NCBI GenBank assembly: GCA_023078685.1
Contig: JALGAS010000005.1
Span: 3,224,001 to 3,288,000, forward strand
Direction: 5' to 3'
Length of the DNA stretch: 64,000 nt
From: Neopestalotiopsis rosae
Lineage: Eukaryota > Ascomycota > Sordariomycetes > Amphisphaeriales > Sporocadaceae
The translations under genes and the position numbers were made by a program. Shown here in pieces: positions 24,696 through 35,832 of this stretch. The notes under the pieces are model-generated. The model saw only the letters and a program-made list of their open reading frames with translations. It made no database searches and was not told where the DNA came from. Every line of letters starts with the position of its first letter. Position 1 is the stretch's first letter.

Positions 24696-24719
24696 GGGGG
24701 GGGGGGGGGGGGGGGGGGG
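24696..24719. repeat. Poly-G tract, 24 nt
   Basis: Uninterrupted run of 24 G on the plus strand, ending at the A at 24720. Capable of G-quadruplex formation and prone to replication slippage or sequencing error. Confidence 0.9.
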
Positions 24720-26090
24720 ACTTCACTTGTTACCCCACTTGTGCAGTGGCCTTTCGCTCTCATGGTCTCTCTCGGCCGCGCACCAAAGAGAATTAGGGAG
24801 CCAGAGCTTGTGCTTGCTTGAGATGATGGCTGGACAGGAAGAAAGGGGACGGACCGAAATGTTACCGCCTCGGGCACTAAAAGACGGTACCTACCTTGGT
24901 GTAGTGTCTTTTTGGCTAAGATATTCCACTAAAGTTTAGTTGGTAGTGTAGAATATTACCACAGTACATAAGGGGTGGGTGTGGTGTGGAGGGGGTTGAT
25001 AAAGTGAGGCTATCGCCAATCTCCATTCCGCATGCCAGCAACCGAAAGTGGGCAAAGGGAGGGACGGACAAGAGAAAAAAGAACGTTTGGCAAAAAGTAT
25101 CGGCCGCCAAGGGCAATAAGCCGGGCTTGTTACGGGTTTCCCATAAGTCAGGGAAATGCTGATCTTCTTTTTGTTTTATTCTTCTTTCCACTTTCTTTCA
25201 GCTGGCTTCGTAACAATATGCTATGCCGTTTTCTTTTTCTTATTCGACATTCGATTCATTCGAATCATTTGTAACCCCAACTAAAATTTCCTGTTCTATG
25301 TAGTTTGCGATAAATCGTTGATGCTATTATTGACTTTACCTGCGTGTGGCTGCACTATTGACCTGGGGATCGACGATGAACTCTTCTCGCTTCGCTCGAA
25401 TTACTCTTGCCATCACAATTTCCATATGGCCCTCTCACTCGTCTTTGCATGTACATACTTCGTACCCTGTAGTAGTATTCGAAGGGGAAAAAAAAAAGGG
25501 ACCCTTGAAGGTTGTTCTGTCATGGTTGCTTTCTTTTAATTATTAGTTGGCGATCTGTTGTGCCCGCCACGCGTTCGACTATGCCTGGTGTTATATCAAA
25601 CCAGCTGGTGTCTAGCGTACCGAGCTTTCCACACATAAGCTCCAGACTTTTTAGAGACTTGAGCCGGACTCTTCAAGGCGTCGAACTTGGAACGGAGGCT
25701 ATCAGGTCACTAAAAAGCGATCCGTCTTCTTGTCTCTTTAGCACTGCCGGTTAGAACAGTTCATATATCCACAGGGGACGACTGACTGTTCTGAAGGGAA
25801 TGACTATGAGGACCATATCATCGACTCTACTCCGAAGCATACATACGAGCGTACAATATACGAAGATAATCAGAGCTGAGGACCCCAACCCTGTTGGAAA
25901 GGGGAGAAAAAGGCAAATACCATTCATGCAGGTCGATGGGATTGTACATGGTAAAAGAAAACTGCCTTTACGAGTCAGGAAAGTGTGCAGACCATGGGGT
26001 AGGTGCGTAGGATATTTCTTCAACACGATATCAAGCACCTTTTCTTGAACGAACAAGACGTCGGCGAATGGGTGCTGAAAGGTGGTCCTT

Positions 26091-26114
26091 TTCTTTCTTT
26101 CTTTCTTTCTTTCC
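26091..26114. repeat. TTTC microsatellite, six units
   Basis: Six perfect TTTC units followed by degenerate CTTCCT units. Confidence 0.9.
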
Positions 26115-28455
26115 TTCCTTTCCCTTGGCCTATGCCTGCGAGACCCTGTCTTACTTGCTGAAAGGGGAGGCGCTTTCTAGAAGCCTGCGTGGAGGACGGC
26201 AATTGCAAATCCCGGGAAAAGCAAGAAACTTTGTTTTCTCTTGAAGAAACAAAGCGGATCAGGGGGGGCGGTGCTTTTCTTTCCATTCTTTCCTTCTCTC
26301 ACATGCGGCATGTGGTTGGTATGAGATGGCGGGGGGCGTCAAGACTTGGTATCCGAGACATTCTACGTGCAGAGATGCATACTACGATCAAGTACCGAGA
26401 GACAAATCTATCATTGCCCCGGCGGAGGGGGCGGGATATACGTGTACCCAAGGCGAGCCAAGTATTCGCCCAGGAAGGAGAATGTGGCGGCGGGACCCAT
26501 CTTTGGGTATTGATTGATTGATTTATTGCTTGCTTGATTCCGTAAGCACACCAGTTTTCCGCAACGTCGTTCGATTCCGCCGAGGAGGTTTTGCACCGCG
26601 GATCGTTATTGATAAGAAGGACCAAGAAAGTCTTTGGCCTAGAGGTGATTGACATTCAACATGTCCCAAAACATCAATTCGTGCATGGTCGCCGAGGGAC
26701 TAGGCCGCGTCCACCATTGCTCGTGTTCTCTCACAGTGGGGGGCCAACGGGAAAAAGCATTGGGAAAAGGGTGTAGCAAGAGTCCCCAGAAATAGATTTG
26801 ACTCGACACGGGGGTGATGAGTTGGAAATAGACTCGGAAAGCAAAAGGAAGCCTTGGAAGAAGGGCAAAAAGAAGGAATGAATTTCGAAGAAGAAATGTT
26901 GGAAACAATGACGATGTGCACGGTACAGATGGACCAAAAATAAAAGGTACCGACATGTCGGGTTCTTTCCCCCCTTGGTGTAAAAAGTAAAAAGCAATTC
27001 CCAACTCGCTGGACCACCCGAAAACGTGCAGTGATCATTGCAGGCCGTGGTGGTCACGTTGAACCAAACGCGCCGCAAACCCGGCACACTACATGTGGCA
27101 CAGCAGATACAGGATGCGAGGTTATTTCCCCGCAGGGTCATACATACCAAGAACCCTACATACCTGTACGGGTTACTGTAGTAGTGTATATGATCATGCA
27201 TGGGGTGACCGGGACATGGTGTTTCACTTGAGCGTGGGTATGAACCTACTGTTGGGTATTGACGAGGGTAAGGCTTCCTTTTGCATACCGGCCGGGACTC
27301 GGGAGTGTAGAGAGTATACAGCCTTTACCTGGTACTGTAATGAACCTGTCGTCAAGCAGCCATTCGTTCTATCATATCTCACTTGTAGAAAAAGTGCGGG
27401 CCGATGGACGACGCGCAAATTTACCCTATAAAACTCCAGTTGCATGAAAGCTGCAGGACTTATAAGCCAATAACAATGCATCGTCCAGGCCATTTTATTT
27501 CCCTTGCGTCAAGCTGGGGGCCTCTCTTTTCTCTCTTTCCATTTCTATCTTTGGTAATATGTATTCGGCATGCCTCAAGTAGAGCTGCTTACATAGTAGT
27601 ATCTGCTATATACTTGAATTTCCGGAGAAAACCTCCACGTTTGAGATTACCGAGCAACAAGTGCTTCTTCTTTCTTTTTTCGTCGCGTTCCCAGTTTTCC
27701 CATTCTCCCACCCAGCACGACGGGTCACAGTCCTGTCCATCACTTTTTACGCCAGCCCCGAAAGAGTGGAAAGCGGACATCTGGACCCGCCAAAGAACCA
27801 CTGTACACACGACCCTGCAGGAAATGGAAATGTGGTGATCCATTCTATTACATATGGTTTAGCAATGCAAGGAAGAAATCCAAGCTTCCACTTTACACAG
27901 TTGGGAGAATGTTCCATCATCTCCACACGGTGCTTCCAAGAACACCCAAGCAAGCCAAGTACATATAGCAAAGCAGATGGCCTTCCATGTCTGTGTGTCA
28001 GCTGAGGTGAATATCCATATCGCTGGAATACTATGTATGTACTGTGTAGCGTGGTCGGCAGACAGGCAGACAGACAAGCTCCCTCAAGATTTATGTGACT
28101 GTGGCACTTTTTTGCTCAACATCCAATCATTGGCCTGACGAGCGAATAATCCAAAAGGGGTAATTATTTGACCCCATAATGCGCCGACCCAAGATACGCA
28201 GGACCGTGGTCTGGAGCAGAGAAAGAAGTACAGAAGCAGGGGGGGTTTGAATACTGAGATCGCTGGGAGTTTCGGTGCGCTGTCTAGAACTTGTGGCATG
28301 TCTAGGGCTGCGGCAGGCAACGCAAAAGGACTTGGCATGGGCTTTCTCAGTCTGACCAACTACCGTACGAATGGTAAGTTGTCCGGGATGGATCAGACGA
28401 GAGATGAGATGAGACGAAGAAGCCCATTTGACGAGAATATCTTTCCTGCCAGGGA

Positions 28456-28457
<2 letters not shown>

Positions 28458-28496
<39 letters not shown>
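28458..28496. repeat. Poly-A tract, 39 nt
   Basis: Uninterrupted run of 39 A on the plus strand. It could mark an old retroposon 3' tail, but no element body or flanking duplication was recognised. Confidence 0.9.
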
Positions 28497-28499
<3 letters not shown>

Positions 28500-31400
28500 A
28501 GCTGATGGGATGTCTCTCCAACAAGGAAGGGGGGGGGAGGGAATGTTTCTTGGGATTTGCTGGATTGGTTTTTTGGGCAGGGCACTAACGGCACTCTGCC
28601 GCAGACATGAGCGCTGATCCCATGCAAGGTACAAGGAAACATTACGGAAAGCCAGCCCATCTGGCCCGCCTCGCGTGCTTTCAAACGGCCGACCCTCCGG
28701 TTGTTCCACTCCCCTTGCACCTTCTATACAGTACCATAGCACTACAGTAGAGGGGGGCGGCATCTCGAAAGGTCCTGTAGCATGTCAAGTAGTACCATGG
28801 TATGTGCGGTAGGGTACTACATGTGCTGTATCTGTATGTGGTGTCAATCTGATGCCCTGTGCTCTTCGGTCAGTGTTGTCTGTTGCGCTGGCTTGGCCAT
28901 TCCATTCCAGTTCGCTCCCCCCTCCCGTCACAAGGGGTCAAGGCCAAAGGGGGGGCCTCATGTGAGCCGTGCCGGGCTTGGATGGTTGAGAAACCAGGTT
29001 GTCATAGACCAAATCCAAAGGCTGTGCAGCTGTGGCACACGAATCGGACAATTTTAAGAGCTCCTCAAAGGGATTATGATCCAGAACTGCCACTGTGCCG
29101 CTGTGCACTACCACTACCACTACAACTCAGACGTCACCCCCCTCCGCACGTTGCTACCAAATGCAAGGGGAGACGACGAAGTGGTCACCATCTGCGGTTT
29201 GGTATCAAAATGGGCAAGAGATGGGCAAATGCTGGAAGCGACATAGCACAGATTAATAACCCCGGTACCACTAACTAAGTACATGGCAGCTAGCCGCAAA
29301 GGTATGGTTGTTGAATACCTTGACATCCATACCCGACCGTACCTACTTGCTAGTCCCAGACCATAGCGTGCGGGCAAGCGGTACGTCTCGAGCCAACTAA
29401 TTTCGACAGACTGCAAGGTCGGGAAGCTCTTTTCTGTTCGCCAGCAGGGTATTCCGTATGACCCGGATCTGTTCGCGGGGTGCCCATGAGTGGTAAGGTT
29501 TTTTGACATGGGATGTTTATATACGCAGATAGATATATTCAAGGTACGACCGGTAGGTAGCAGGTAGCAGAGTAGCATCCTTGGTGGTGTTCACCATGTA
29601 GTACTGCAGCAAACGCTTCCGAGAATTCCTATTGGAGATGCCCAGGCACTTCACTGGCCGATTCGCCCATTACCCAGGAGAGCCTCCAAGAGGCCGGGAC
29701 TGAAATGAACCACCCCAGGCCAGCATTGCCCAGGTTCCTCCTTGGTGAGAAGGTCAAGTATCTGAGGTAGTAAACCCCCCTAGCAGGCTACATCAGGTAG
29801 GGTAGGTATTGTATCTGGGAAGCAGCCCTGGCATCTGGATGGCTTCAAGTGGTCCCTATATTCGGACGAGTTAACCCATGAGGGCAAGCTTCTGAATGCA
29901 CTCGTCCACGAGGTGAATCAAGCTTCGGCTACCCAATCTCATGATGCGGAATATGAACATGACAGAAGCCCACGGAAGGGGACCTGTACCCAAGATTCCC
30001 CAGTTACTAACGGAGATACTTATCCACTTATAACCCGTGTTGGAAACAAGCACAGTACTGTGTAATAGTATGTGCAGATGCCATGGCTGTGGAGCTTCTT
30101 CGAGAAGGAGGAGAGCATTGTTACTGTGTAGGGGATTCAAAGAGGAGCAGAAAAAAAAAAGAATAAATAAATTTCACCTGGTGGTTAGGGGGCCGGCGAG
30201 CTAGCAGTTGTGAGGAGCATCCCAGACCCTGCACGTGTGCCCTGGTTGCCAGGTATTTCGCAAGGTATCCGGGTCGATAATGTAATAAGGTCTGTAGGTA
30301 GAATATTGTGTAGGTACTTACATAGTAGTGGTAGTACTACATAGACAAGGCAAGGAAAGGATTTGAAGGGAAGAAGCACAGGTGTTGTTAATTGGGTCAA
30401 GGTACAGAACAGCTGCTTTTCTTTCTACTCTACATGACTTTTGGTGGTAAGTAATGGGGGGCCGTCGGTAACCACCAACCATTGACACTGTCGCTTGCTC
30501 ACTCACTCTCGTCAACAGACAGCCAGTGTTCTTTTTACCTTGTCTAGCTCTGGTTCAAACCCAAGTCGTCGTCTCAACGCTGGTCTGAACCTTGCGAGTC
30601 TGACTTACCCATCCCAGGTCAAGCTGCAACCAGACAGCGGCTTGCTGGCTCCTGATTCTACCTGCCCATTCATTCTGTTCGACTTGTCAGTGCTGATTAA
30701 TCTGCAACATTATTGTTGTTGTTATCGTCGTTGTCGTCGTCTGTCGTTCGCCGTTGCTGCATTGTCTCTGCCTGTTGCCTTTTTCACTTGGACGTCTTTC
30801 GGCCGACGACGACTCGTGCTGCGCTGCCGCTGCGCTGCACACTGCACTGCACCACACTACCAACACAACGCTACACTGCACGCTTAATTTCGCGACTGCT
30901 ACCCGACTCTACTTGAACAGACAGCTGTTGTCAAGAAGACCGACGAACGAACCGAAAGAGAGAGAAGAAAAAAAAAGCAGCCCCCAGTCACATTCTTCGG
31001 CTCTTTCAAATTGCTACTCCAGCCCAGGTACTGACTGACGATTTCGAACCCCCATACCAGAGGTCCTTTTGGACTTGCTGACCCGAAAGCCTTTATGCAG
31101 TTCAAAAAAACCCTGGAGCGCCCTCAGTCTTTAGACCCAGAAACCTACCTAGACGAACAGACGACGTCCCTTTTGGCCGCCTCTGCATCCCTAATAATAA
31201 GCCAGCTTCCTCGTGGCCTACAGCTTTCCAAGGCCGGCTTGTGACTTTGATGCACGCATCTTGGGGTTTCACAGCATTATTCTACCCGTTCACCGTCCCA
31301 GCCCGACAACTTCAATCGACTCGGTTTGCATCGACAACCTTCAATCCAGCGTCCAGCAACTAGTGAGCGACCAGCTCCCCCGCGTTGCTGTCACCCCTCT

Positions 31401-31660
31401 ATCTCGACGACCGCATCCCGACAAACAAGCATTCCCCTTGCGACATCTGTACACACATTGTCAAACGACCAATTTTTGGCCATTATCCATCTCCACCTTC
31501 AATCCTCGCCAATTCTTGGACACAGGCAACAATTTGGATCTATGGGTCGAGTCAAGTGAGAACAGCAACACAACAAAGACTTGGACGGGTGCACAAACTC
31601 GTTGATCATAATTCGTTGTCGCCTGGCCCGCCGTTCACTTCTGAAGAGTGAGCATCACGC

Positions 31661-31705
31661 ATGCGAGGCCTGTCGCAAAGACAGCAGCAATTGCGCAGCA
31701 GATAG
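31661..31705 (+). promoter_or_regulatory. Upstream ORF, 14 codons, RasGAP leader
   Basis: ATG at 31661 opens a 14-codon ORF ending TAG at 31705, about 300 nt before the main ATG. It would be translated before the RasGAP frame if the leader is unspliced. Confidence 0.4.
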
Positions 31706-31727
31706 CTACACCCCACCAACCTCTAGA

Positions 31728-31886
31728 ATGGTAGCTTTCAGATGGCAACATTGCTTGAACAGGGAATCGACAGAACGGAGGATCGCATACACTCGTGACG
31801 ACACGTCCGTGCCGGCTCTTCACAACCTAGCCTTGAAAAACGGACCGCCCGAACAGCGGCTGACCACAGCGCAAACGCACATTTAG
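31728..31886 (+). promoter_or_regulatory. Upstream ORF, 52 codons, RasGAP leader
   Basis: ATG at 31728 opens a 52-codon ORF ending TAG at 31886. The peptide has no recognised domain. It may repress downstream translation if it is in the mature leader. Confidence 0.4.
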
Positions 31887-31969
31887 CAACCAATACGGCG
31901 TCAAGCTTTAAAGCGCCTGTCGGCACACACACGCACGGAGCTCTCGATCGACCCATTGCTGTGCTGCAT

Positions 31970-31981
31970 ATGCCGCCATAG
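31970..31981 (+). promoter_or_regulatory. Minimal upstream ORF (Met-Pro-Pro-stop)
   Basis: ATG CCG CCA TAG ends 29 nt before the RasGAP start. So close to the main ATG, it would hinder reinitiation unless leaky scanning occurs. Confidence 0.45.
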
Positions 31982-32010
31982 CTGGTCAGAACAAAGACAA
32001 TTTGCTGCTC

Positions 32011-35000
32011 ATGGACGGACGAAACCATAATGGCGGCGGCGGCCGAGAAAGTTGGACTTCAGCAGCCACTTATTCGCAACGTGGAAGCCTTGAGAAGGAC
32101 AGCCACAGGGAGAGAAGCAGTCGCGCTGCCAGTATCAGCTCTCGGGCCAACGCCAACGCACAGAGTACTATCCGAACCGTCACGCCCGAACCCGTCGGAA
32201 ACGGCCACACCGCCACACAAATGTCCCGAGGCTATAGCGCAACATCTGCGCAAACCTCGCCCCGATCGATAGACGACGAGCACAGACGGCAAGGTATTGT
32301 CTTCAACGATGTCTTTGGTGGCTCCTACGACAGCACGGAGTCAGGTATGCAGCAACAAACAAGGCCCCCGGTCCGGCCTCGTACGCAAACACTGGACGGA
32401 TCGCTTGCGTTACGCCAACAGAATGCAGCCGTTCCTGGCGGTGACAGTCGGCACAGGGTCGGCTCAGTCTCTTCATCGGGTTCCACGCCGTTCAACGAGA
32501 TGGACGTGCGTTCTCGGGCGCCCGCCTTGGAGCCCGCAAGCTACCAAGCCTCGGCGACCTCTGCCCCATCATCGCGGGCTCCAGATCTCAAAATTACCGT
32601 ATCCTCTTCTTCATCAAAAGCCGAGAAGAAATCGAGCAATCGACGCTTGGTCAAGAGAGCGTCGTCAAGGCCGACCTCACCTCTGGTTTCACCGCCACCT
32701 TCTGTGGATTCTTTGCCGATACCCATACCAGCCGACGATGCGAACCGTGTGATTTTGCTCATGAAGACACTCTGTGGTCGCATGAAGGGCGAAGTTGAGT
32801 ACCAAGCAGAGCCCAATGGACAGTGGTACTCTGGCATTTGCTACATCGACGAGGAGAGGGGAAGCCTATTATTCGACTCTGGCCAAGACGGACCTTTCCA
32901 CTTACCACTTGTCGATGACCTTAGGGGCTGCAGGGTTCTCCCGGTGGAGCAGCTCGACGGTGGGGGTAAATGCCTCGAGCTACTGAATCACAAAATGGGC
33001 GTCGAACTCCAACTCCGACCATTGATCGCCGATGAATTTGATCTTTGGCTCGCAGCCCTACTATGTTGGCAACAAGTTCTGCCAAACGGGGTACGGATGC
33101 AGGGCGGAAAGTTTGGCAACACACTGTCTACAAACCGCGCGGAAATGCGGCGGCGGGGCTCTGCAGTCGCTGGATCGACAGGATCCAAGGAGGGCAATGC
33201 CAACATCATCAAGGTTGGTAAGGTGATGCTGTGGGACAAGGGCGTGGCAACATCACCGCGCGCAATCGTGAAACGGCCATCGACTCGTGACCTGCGTGCT
33301 GCGACTACGGCTTGGGTGAGAGTTTCTTGCATCCTGCAGGACAATGGCGAATTCAAACTCATGACGGAGAACGATGTGACTGTCCTCTCCGTCATAGATC
33401 TTTCTCATCTCTCACGCTGTGCTGTGCAGCAACTCGACAAAACCGTGCTTGATGAGGATTACTGCATCGCAATCTTTCCCATATATGCTTCAACGTCCAA
33501 GCAACTTTCAATCTTCAGGCCCGTGTATCTTGCCCTTGATACTAGGGTCCTTTTCGAGGTTTGGTTTGTATTATTGCGGGCCTTTGCGGTCCCAGATCTC
33601 TTCGCCATCGACCCTGCGACGGACGAAGCGACGGAACTCGCCAGCTTGGATCCCAACTTTGATGGCCAAATATTTAGGCTCGAGAAGACAATACAAGTGA
33701 GAGTCAGCGAAGCGAAACTCGAAAGAGCAGATCAAAGACCCGAGCAATACGACAGACACCATCACCACCACAAGACTGAACGCGATCCCCTTACCGGTAA
33801 CTACTTGGCAGAGGTCATATTGGACGGCGAAGTTCGAGCACGCACGACTACGCAAACTGACACCAAGACACCTTTCTGGAGGGAAGTTGTGCAGTTCACA
33901 GAACTGGCCACTAATTTGCCGTACCTGTCTGTCATACTCAAGAGGGTGGATGGTAATCTTGATAGTTTCAGCCATCAACTACAAGCATCTTTGGGTCTGC
34001 CCAAGACTGGTGGTAATTTGACCGAGGTCATGTGCGGCGCTGTCGACATTCCACTAGACAAGCTGGAACGAGGCAAAGACCATGACCAATGGCACTCAAT
34101 TCGGGACGAGAAAAACGAACACATTGGAAGCATGTTTGTTAAAATCAACATGGAAGAGTTTGTCGTCCTAGCAGCCGATGACTACAAGGCATTGTCAGAC
34201 CTGTTACATAAGTTCAGTCTCGGAATACCAAGCCAGATTGCCGCAGCAATGCCTCAGCAATTGCGGCGACTTGCAGAGATCTTTATCAACATCTTCCAAG
34301 CCTCTACAAGGTCTATGGACTGGCTCCTGGTATTGGTGGAGGAGGAGATCGACGGTATCAGTGGAGCCAACAACATGAAGAAGTTGAGGTATAGCAGGCG
34401 CATGAAGTCGAACGAATCAGGACCAACTGGCAGCGACCGAGAACTGCTTGTTCGGGATATGGGCAAATCGCTCGCAGGCGAGGCGAATCTACTCTTCCGT
34501 GGCAACACTCTACTCACGCAAGCCTTGGAATTCCACATGCGCCGTCTCGGAAAGGAATATCTGGAAGATGTCCTCTGCGATAAGATCTTCGAAATCAACG
34601 AAATCAACCCGGATTGCGAAGTCGACCCAAGTAAGCTGCCGAGCAACGTGGACATTAACCAACAGTGGTCGCAACTCATGCAGTTAACCACGGAAGTCTG
34701 GCAATGCATTGCGCGCTCCGCCAACAGGCTGCCTGCCGAGTTACGTCAAATTCTCAAGTATATCCGCGCAGTAGCCGAAGATCGTTATGGCGACTTTCTC
34801 CGGACGGTCACATACACAAGTGTCTCAGGCTTCTTGTTTCTTCGCTTCATCTGCCCAGCTGTTCTGAATCCAAAGTTGTTTGGATTGTTGCGGGATAACC
34901 CACGACCCCGAGCCCAGCGTACTCTCACCCTTGTGGCGAAGGGACTGCAGGCGCTGGCCAACTTGTCGACGTTTGGCAAGAAGGAGAGTTGGATGGAACC

Positions 35001-35832
35001 CATGAACAAGTTTCTCAATAACCAAAGACAACCATTTAAGGATTTCGTTGATCAGGTTTGTTCCATACCCACTGAACGCGCCTCTGTACCTTTGCCAGCA
35101 ACGTACATGACCCCGATTACGATTCTGGGCCGGCTTTCCAAACCAGCTCGCGAAGGTTTCCCGGTACTCCCATATCTGATTGACGACGCTCGATACTTTG
35201 CAGCATTGGTCAAACTTTGGCTGGAAACCTATCAAGCAAATACCGCAAAAATGCGCACATTGACCGGCGATATGGCTGAATTTCACGAGCTATGCGTCGC
35301 TCTGCAAGCACGCTCCGACCAATGCTTGGCCCGAATAGAGTCGGTCCGAGCTGCGGAGAATGCATCGGCCAATGCAGACGACATTGCAGAGGGCTTGGAC
35401 AAGGCATCGCTCATGGACTCAATGCACCTCGCTTATGGAAGTTCATCGATATGGGCTGAGAATGATCCGTACCGAGCTCCTGGGTCGTCTGGGTCGGATA
35501 CAGAAGGACAAGAACGGCCACACTTCCGTGAGGTGAAGTTTTCAAGCAGCAAAGAGCACAGCTCACACCGCGGTGCATCAGACAATGGTGATGTGCCCTT
35601 TCTCAGCGGCACACTTCGGAGAAACGGGAAGAACCCACGAAACTTTCTGAGTGGTCTCATTGGCGGCATGAAGGAGAAGCATGAGAAGCATGCTAAAGAA
35701 AGAGACGCATCGTCTTCGGGCTATTCAAGCGTCAGAGAAAAGAGTAAAGAAAAGGAAGACAAAGACAAAAGGAACTTCTTCCTTGGCGGGTTGGCAGAAG
35801 GCTGGCCTGGCAACGAAAACCAAAAGCATTAG
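32011..35832 (+). CDS. bud2: RasGAP with PH-like and C2 regions, Bud2/Cla2 type
   Basis: GTPase-activating protein for a Ras-family GTPase, most likely the Rsr1/Bud1-type GTPase that sets growth sites and hyphal polarity. One exon of 1273 aa. Residues 1-235 are disordered and Ser-rich. A PH-like region spans roughly 240-530. A C2-like segment (about 563-690) contains a short His run and TGNYLAEVILDGEVRARTT. The RasGAP domain follows: the arginine finger should be R830 in LLFRGNTLLTQALE, and the signature FLFLRFICPAVLNPKLFG lies at about 941-958. The C-terminus is basic and Ser/Lys-rich. Length and PH-C2-GAP order fit Bud2 rather than the shorter GapA/Gap1 or neurofibromin-like Ira proteins. 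The ATG at 32011 is the first in the coding frame; TTG at 32004 and upstream codons are open but lack an ATG. Confidence 0.92.
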   Translation: MDGRNHNGGGGRESWTSAATYSQRGSLEKDSHRERSSRAASISSRANANAQSTIRTVTPEPVGNGHTATQMSRGYSATSAQTSPRSIDDEHRRQGIVFNDVFGGSYDSTESGMQQQTRPPVRPRTQTLDGSLALRQQNAAVPGGDSRHRVGSVSSSGSTPFNEMDVRSRAPALEPASYQASATSAPSSRAPDLKITVSSSSSKAEKKSSNRRLVKRASSRPTSPLVSPPPSVDSLPIPIPADDANRVILLMKTLCGRMKGEVEYQAEPNGQWYSGICYIDEERGSLLFDSGQDGPFHLPLVDDLRGCRVLPVEQLDGGGKCLELLNHKMGVELQLRPLIADEFDLWLAALLCWQQVLPNGVRMQGGKFGNTLSTNRAEMRRRGSAVAGSTGSKEGNANIIKVGKVMLWDKGVATSPRAIVKRPSTRDLRAATTAWVRVSCILQDNGEFKLMTENDVTVLSVIDLSHLSRCAVQQLDKTVLDEDYCIAIFPIYASTSKQLSIFRPVYLALDTRVLFEVWFVLLRAFAVPDLFAIDPATDEATELASLDPNFDGQIFRLEKTIQVRVSEAKLERADQRPEQYDRHHHHHKTERDPLTGNYLAEVILDGEVRARTTTQTDTKTPFWREVVQFTELATNLPYLSVILKRVDGNLDSFSHQLQASLGLPKTGGNLTEVMCGAVDIPLDKLERGKDHDQWHSIRDEKNEHIGSMFVKINMEEFVVLAADDYKALSDLLHKFSLGIPSQIAAAMPQQLRRLAEIFINIFQASTRSMDWLLVLVEEEIDGISGANNMKKLRYSRRMKSNESGPTGSDRELLVRDMGKSLAGEANLLFRGNTLLTQALEFHMRRLGKEYLEDVLCDKIFEINEINPDCEVDPSKLPSNVDINQQWSQLMQLTTEVWQCIARSANRLPAELRQILKYIRAVAEDRYGDFLRTVTYTSVSGFLFLRFICPAVLNPKLFGLLRDNPRPRAQRTLTLVAKGLQALANLSTFGKKESWMEPMNKFLNNQRQPFKDFVDQVCSIPTERASVPLPATYMTPITILGRLSKPAREGFPVLPYLIDDARYFAALVKLWLETYQANTAKMRTLTGDMAEFHELCVALQARSDQCLARIESVRAAENASANADDIAEGLDKASLMDSMHLAYGSSSIWAENDPYRAPGSSGSDTEGQERPHFREVKFSSSKEHSSHRGASDNGDVPFLSGTLRRNGKNPRNFLSGLIGGMKEKHEKHAKERDASSSGYSSVREKSKEKEDKDKRNFFLGGLAEGWPGNENQKH

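Larger units (their letters stand above)
23803..32010. other. 8.2 kb gene-free, simple-repeat-rich region
   Basis: No convincing protein gene. It holds a 24-G run, a 39-A run, a TTTC microsatellite and many short G and T runs. The last 1.5 kb (about 30.5-32.0 kb) is pyrimidine-rich and contains several upstream ORFs, so it is probably promoter and leader of the RasGAP gene at 32011. Small ORFs elsewhere lack any recognisable protein feature. Confidence 0.5.

Noticed and set aside
26570..26580. CGTTCGATTCC, a second B-box-like string
   Set aside because: T-stem bases do not pair and no A-box is seen.
30552..30562. GGTTCAAACCC, a tRNA B-box-like string
   Set aside because: The flanking bases do not form a full T-stem, and no A-box or cloverleaf lies upstream.
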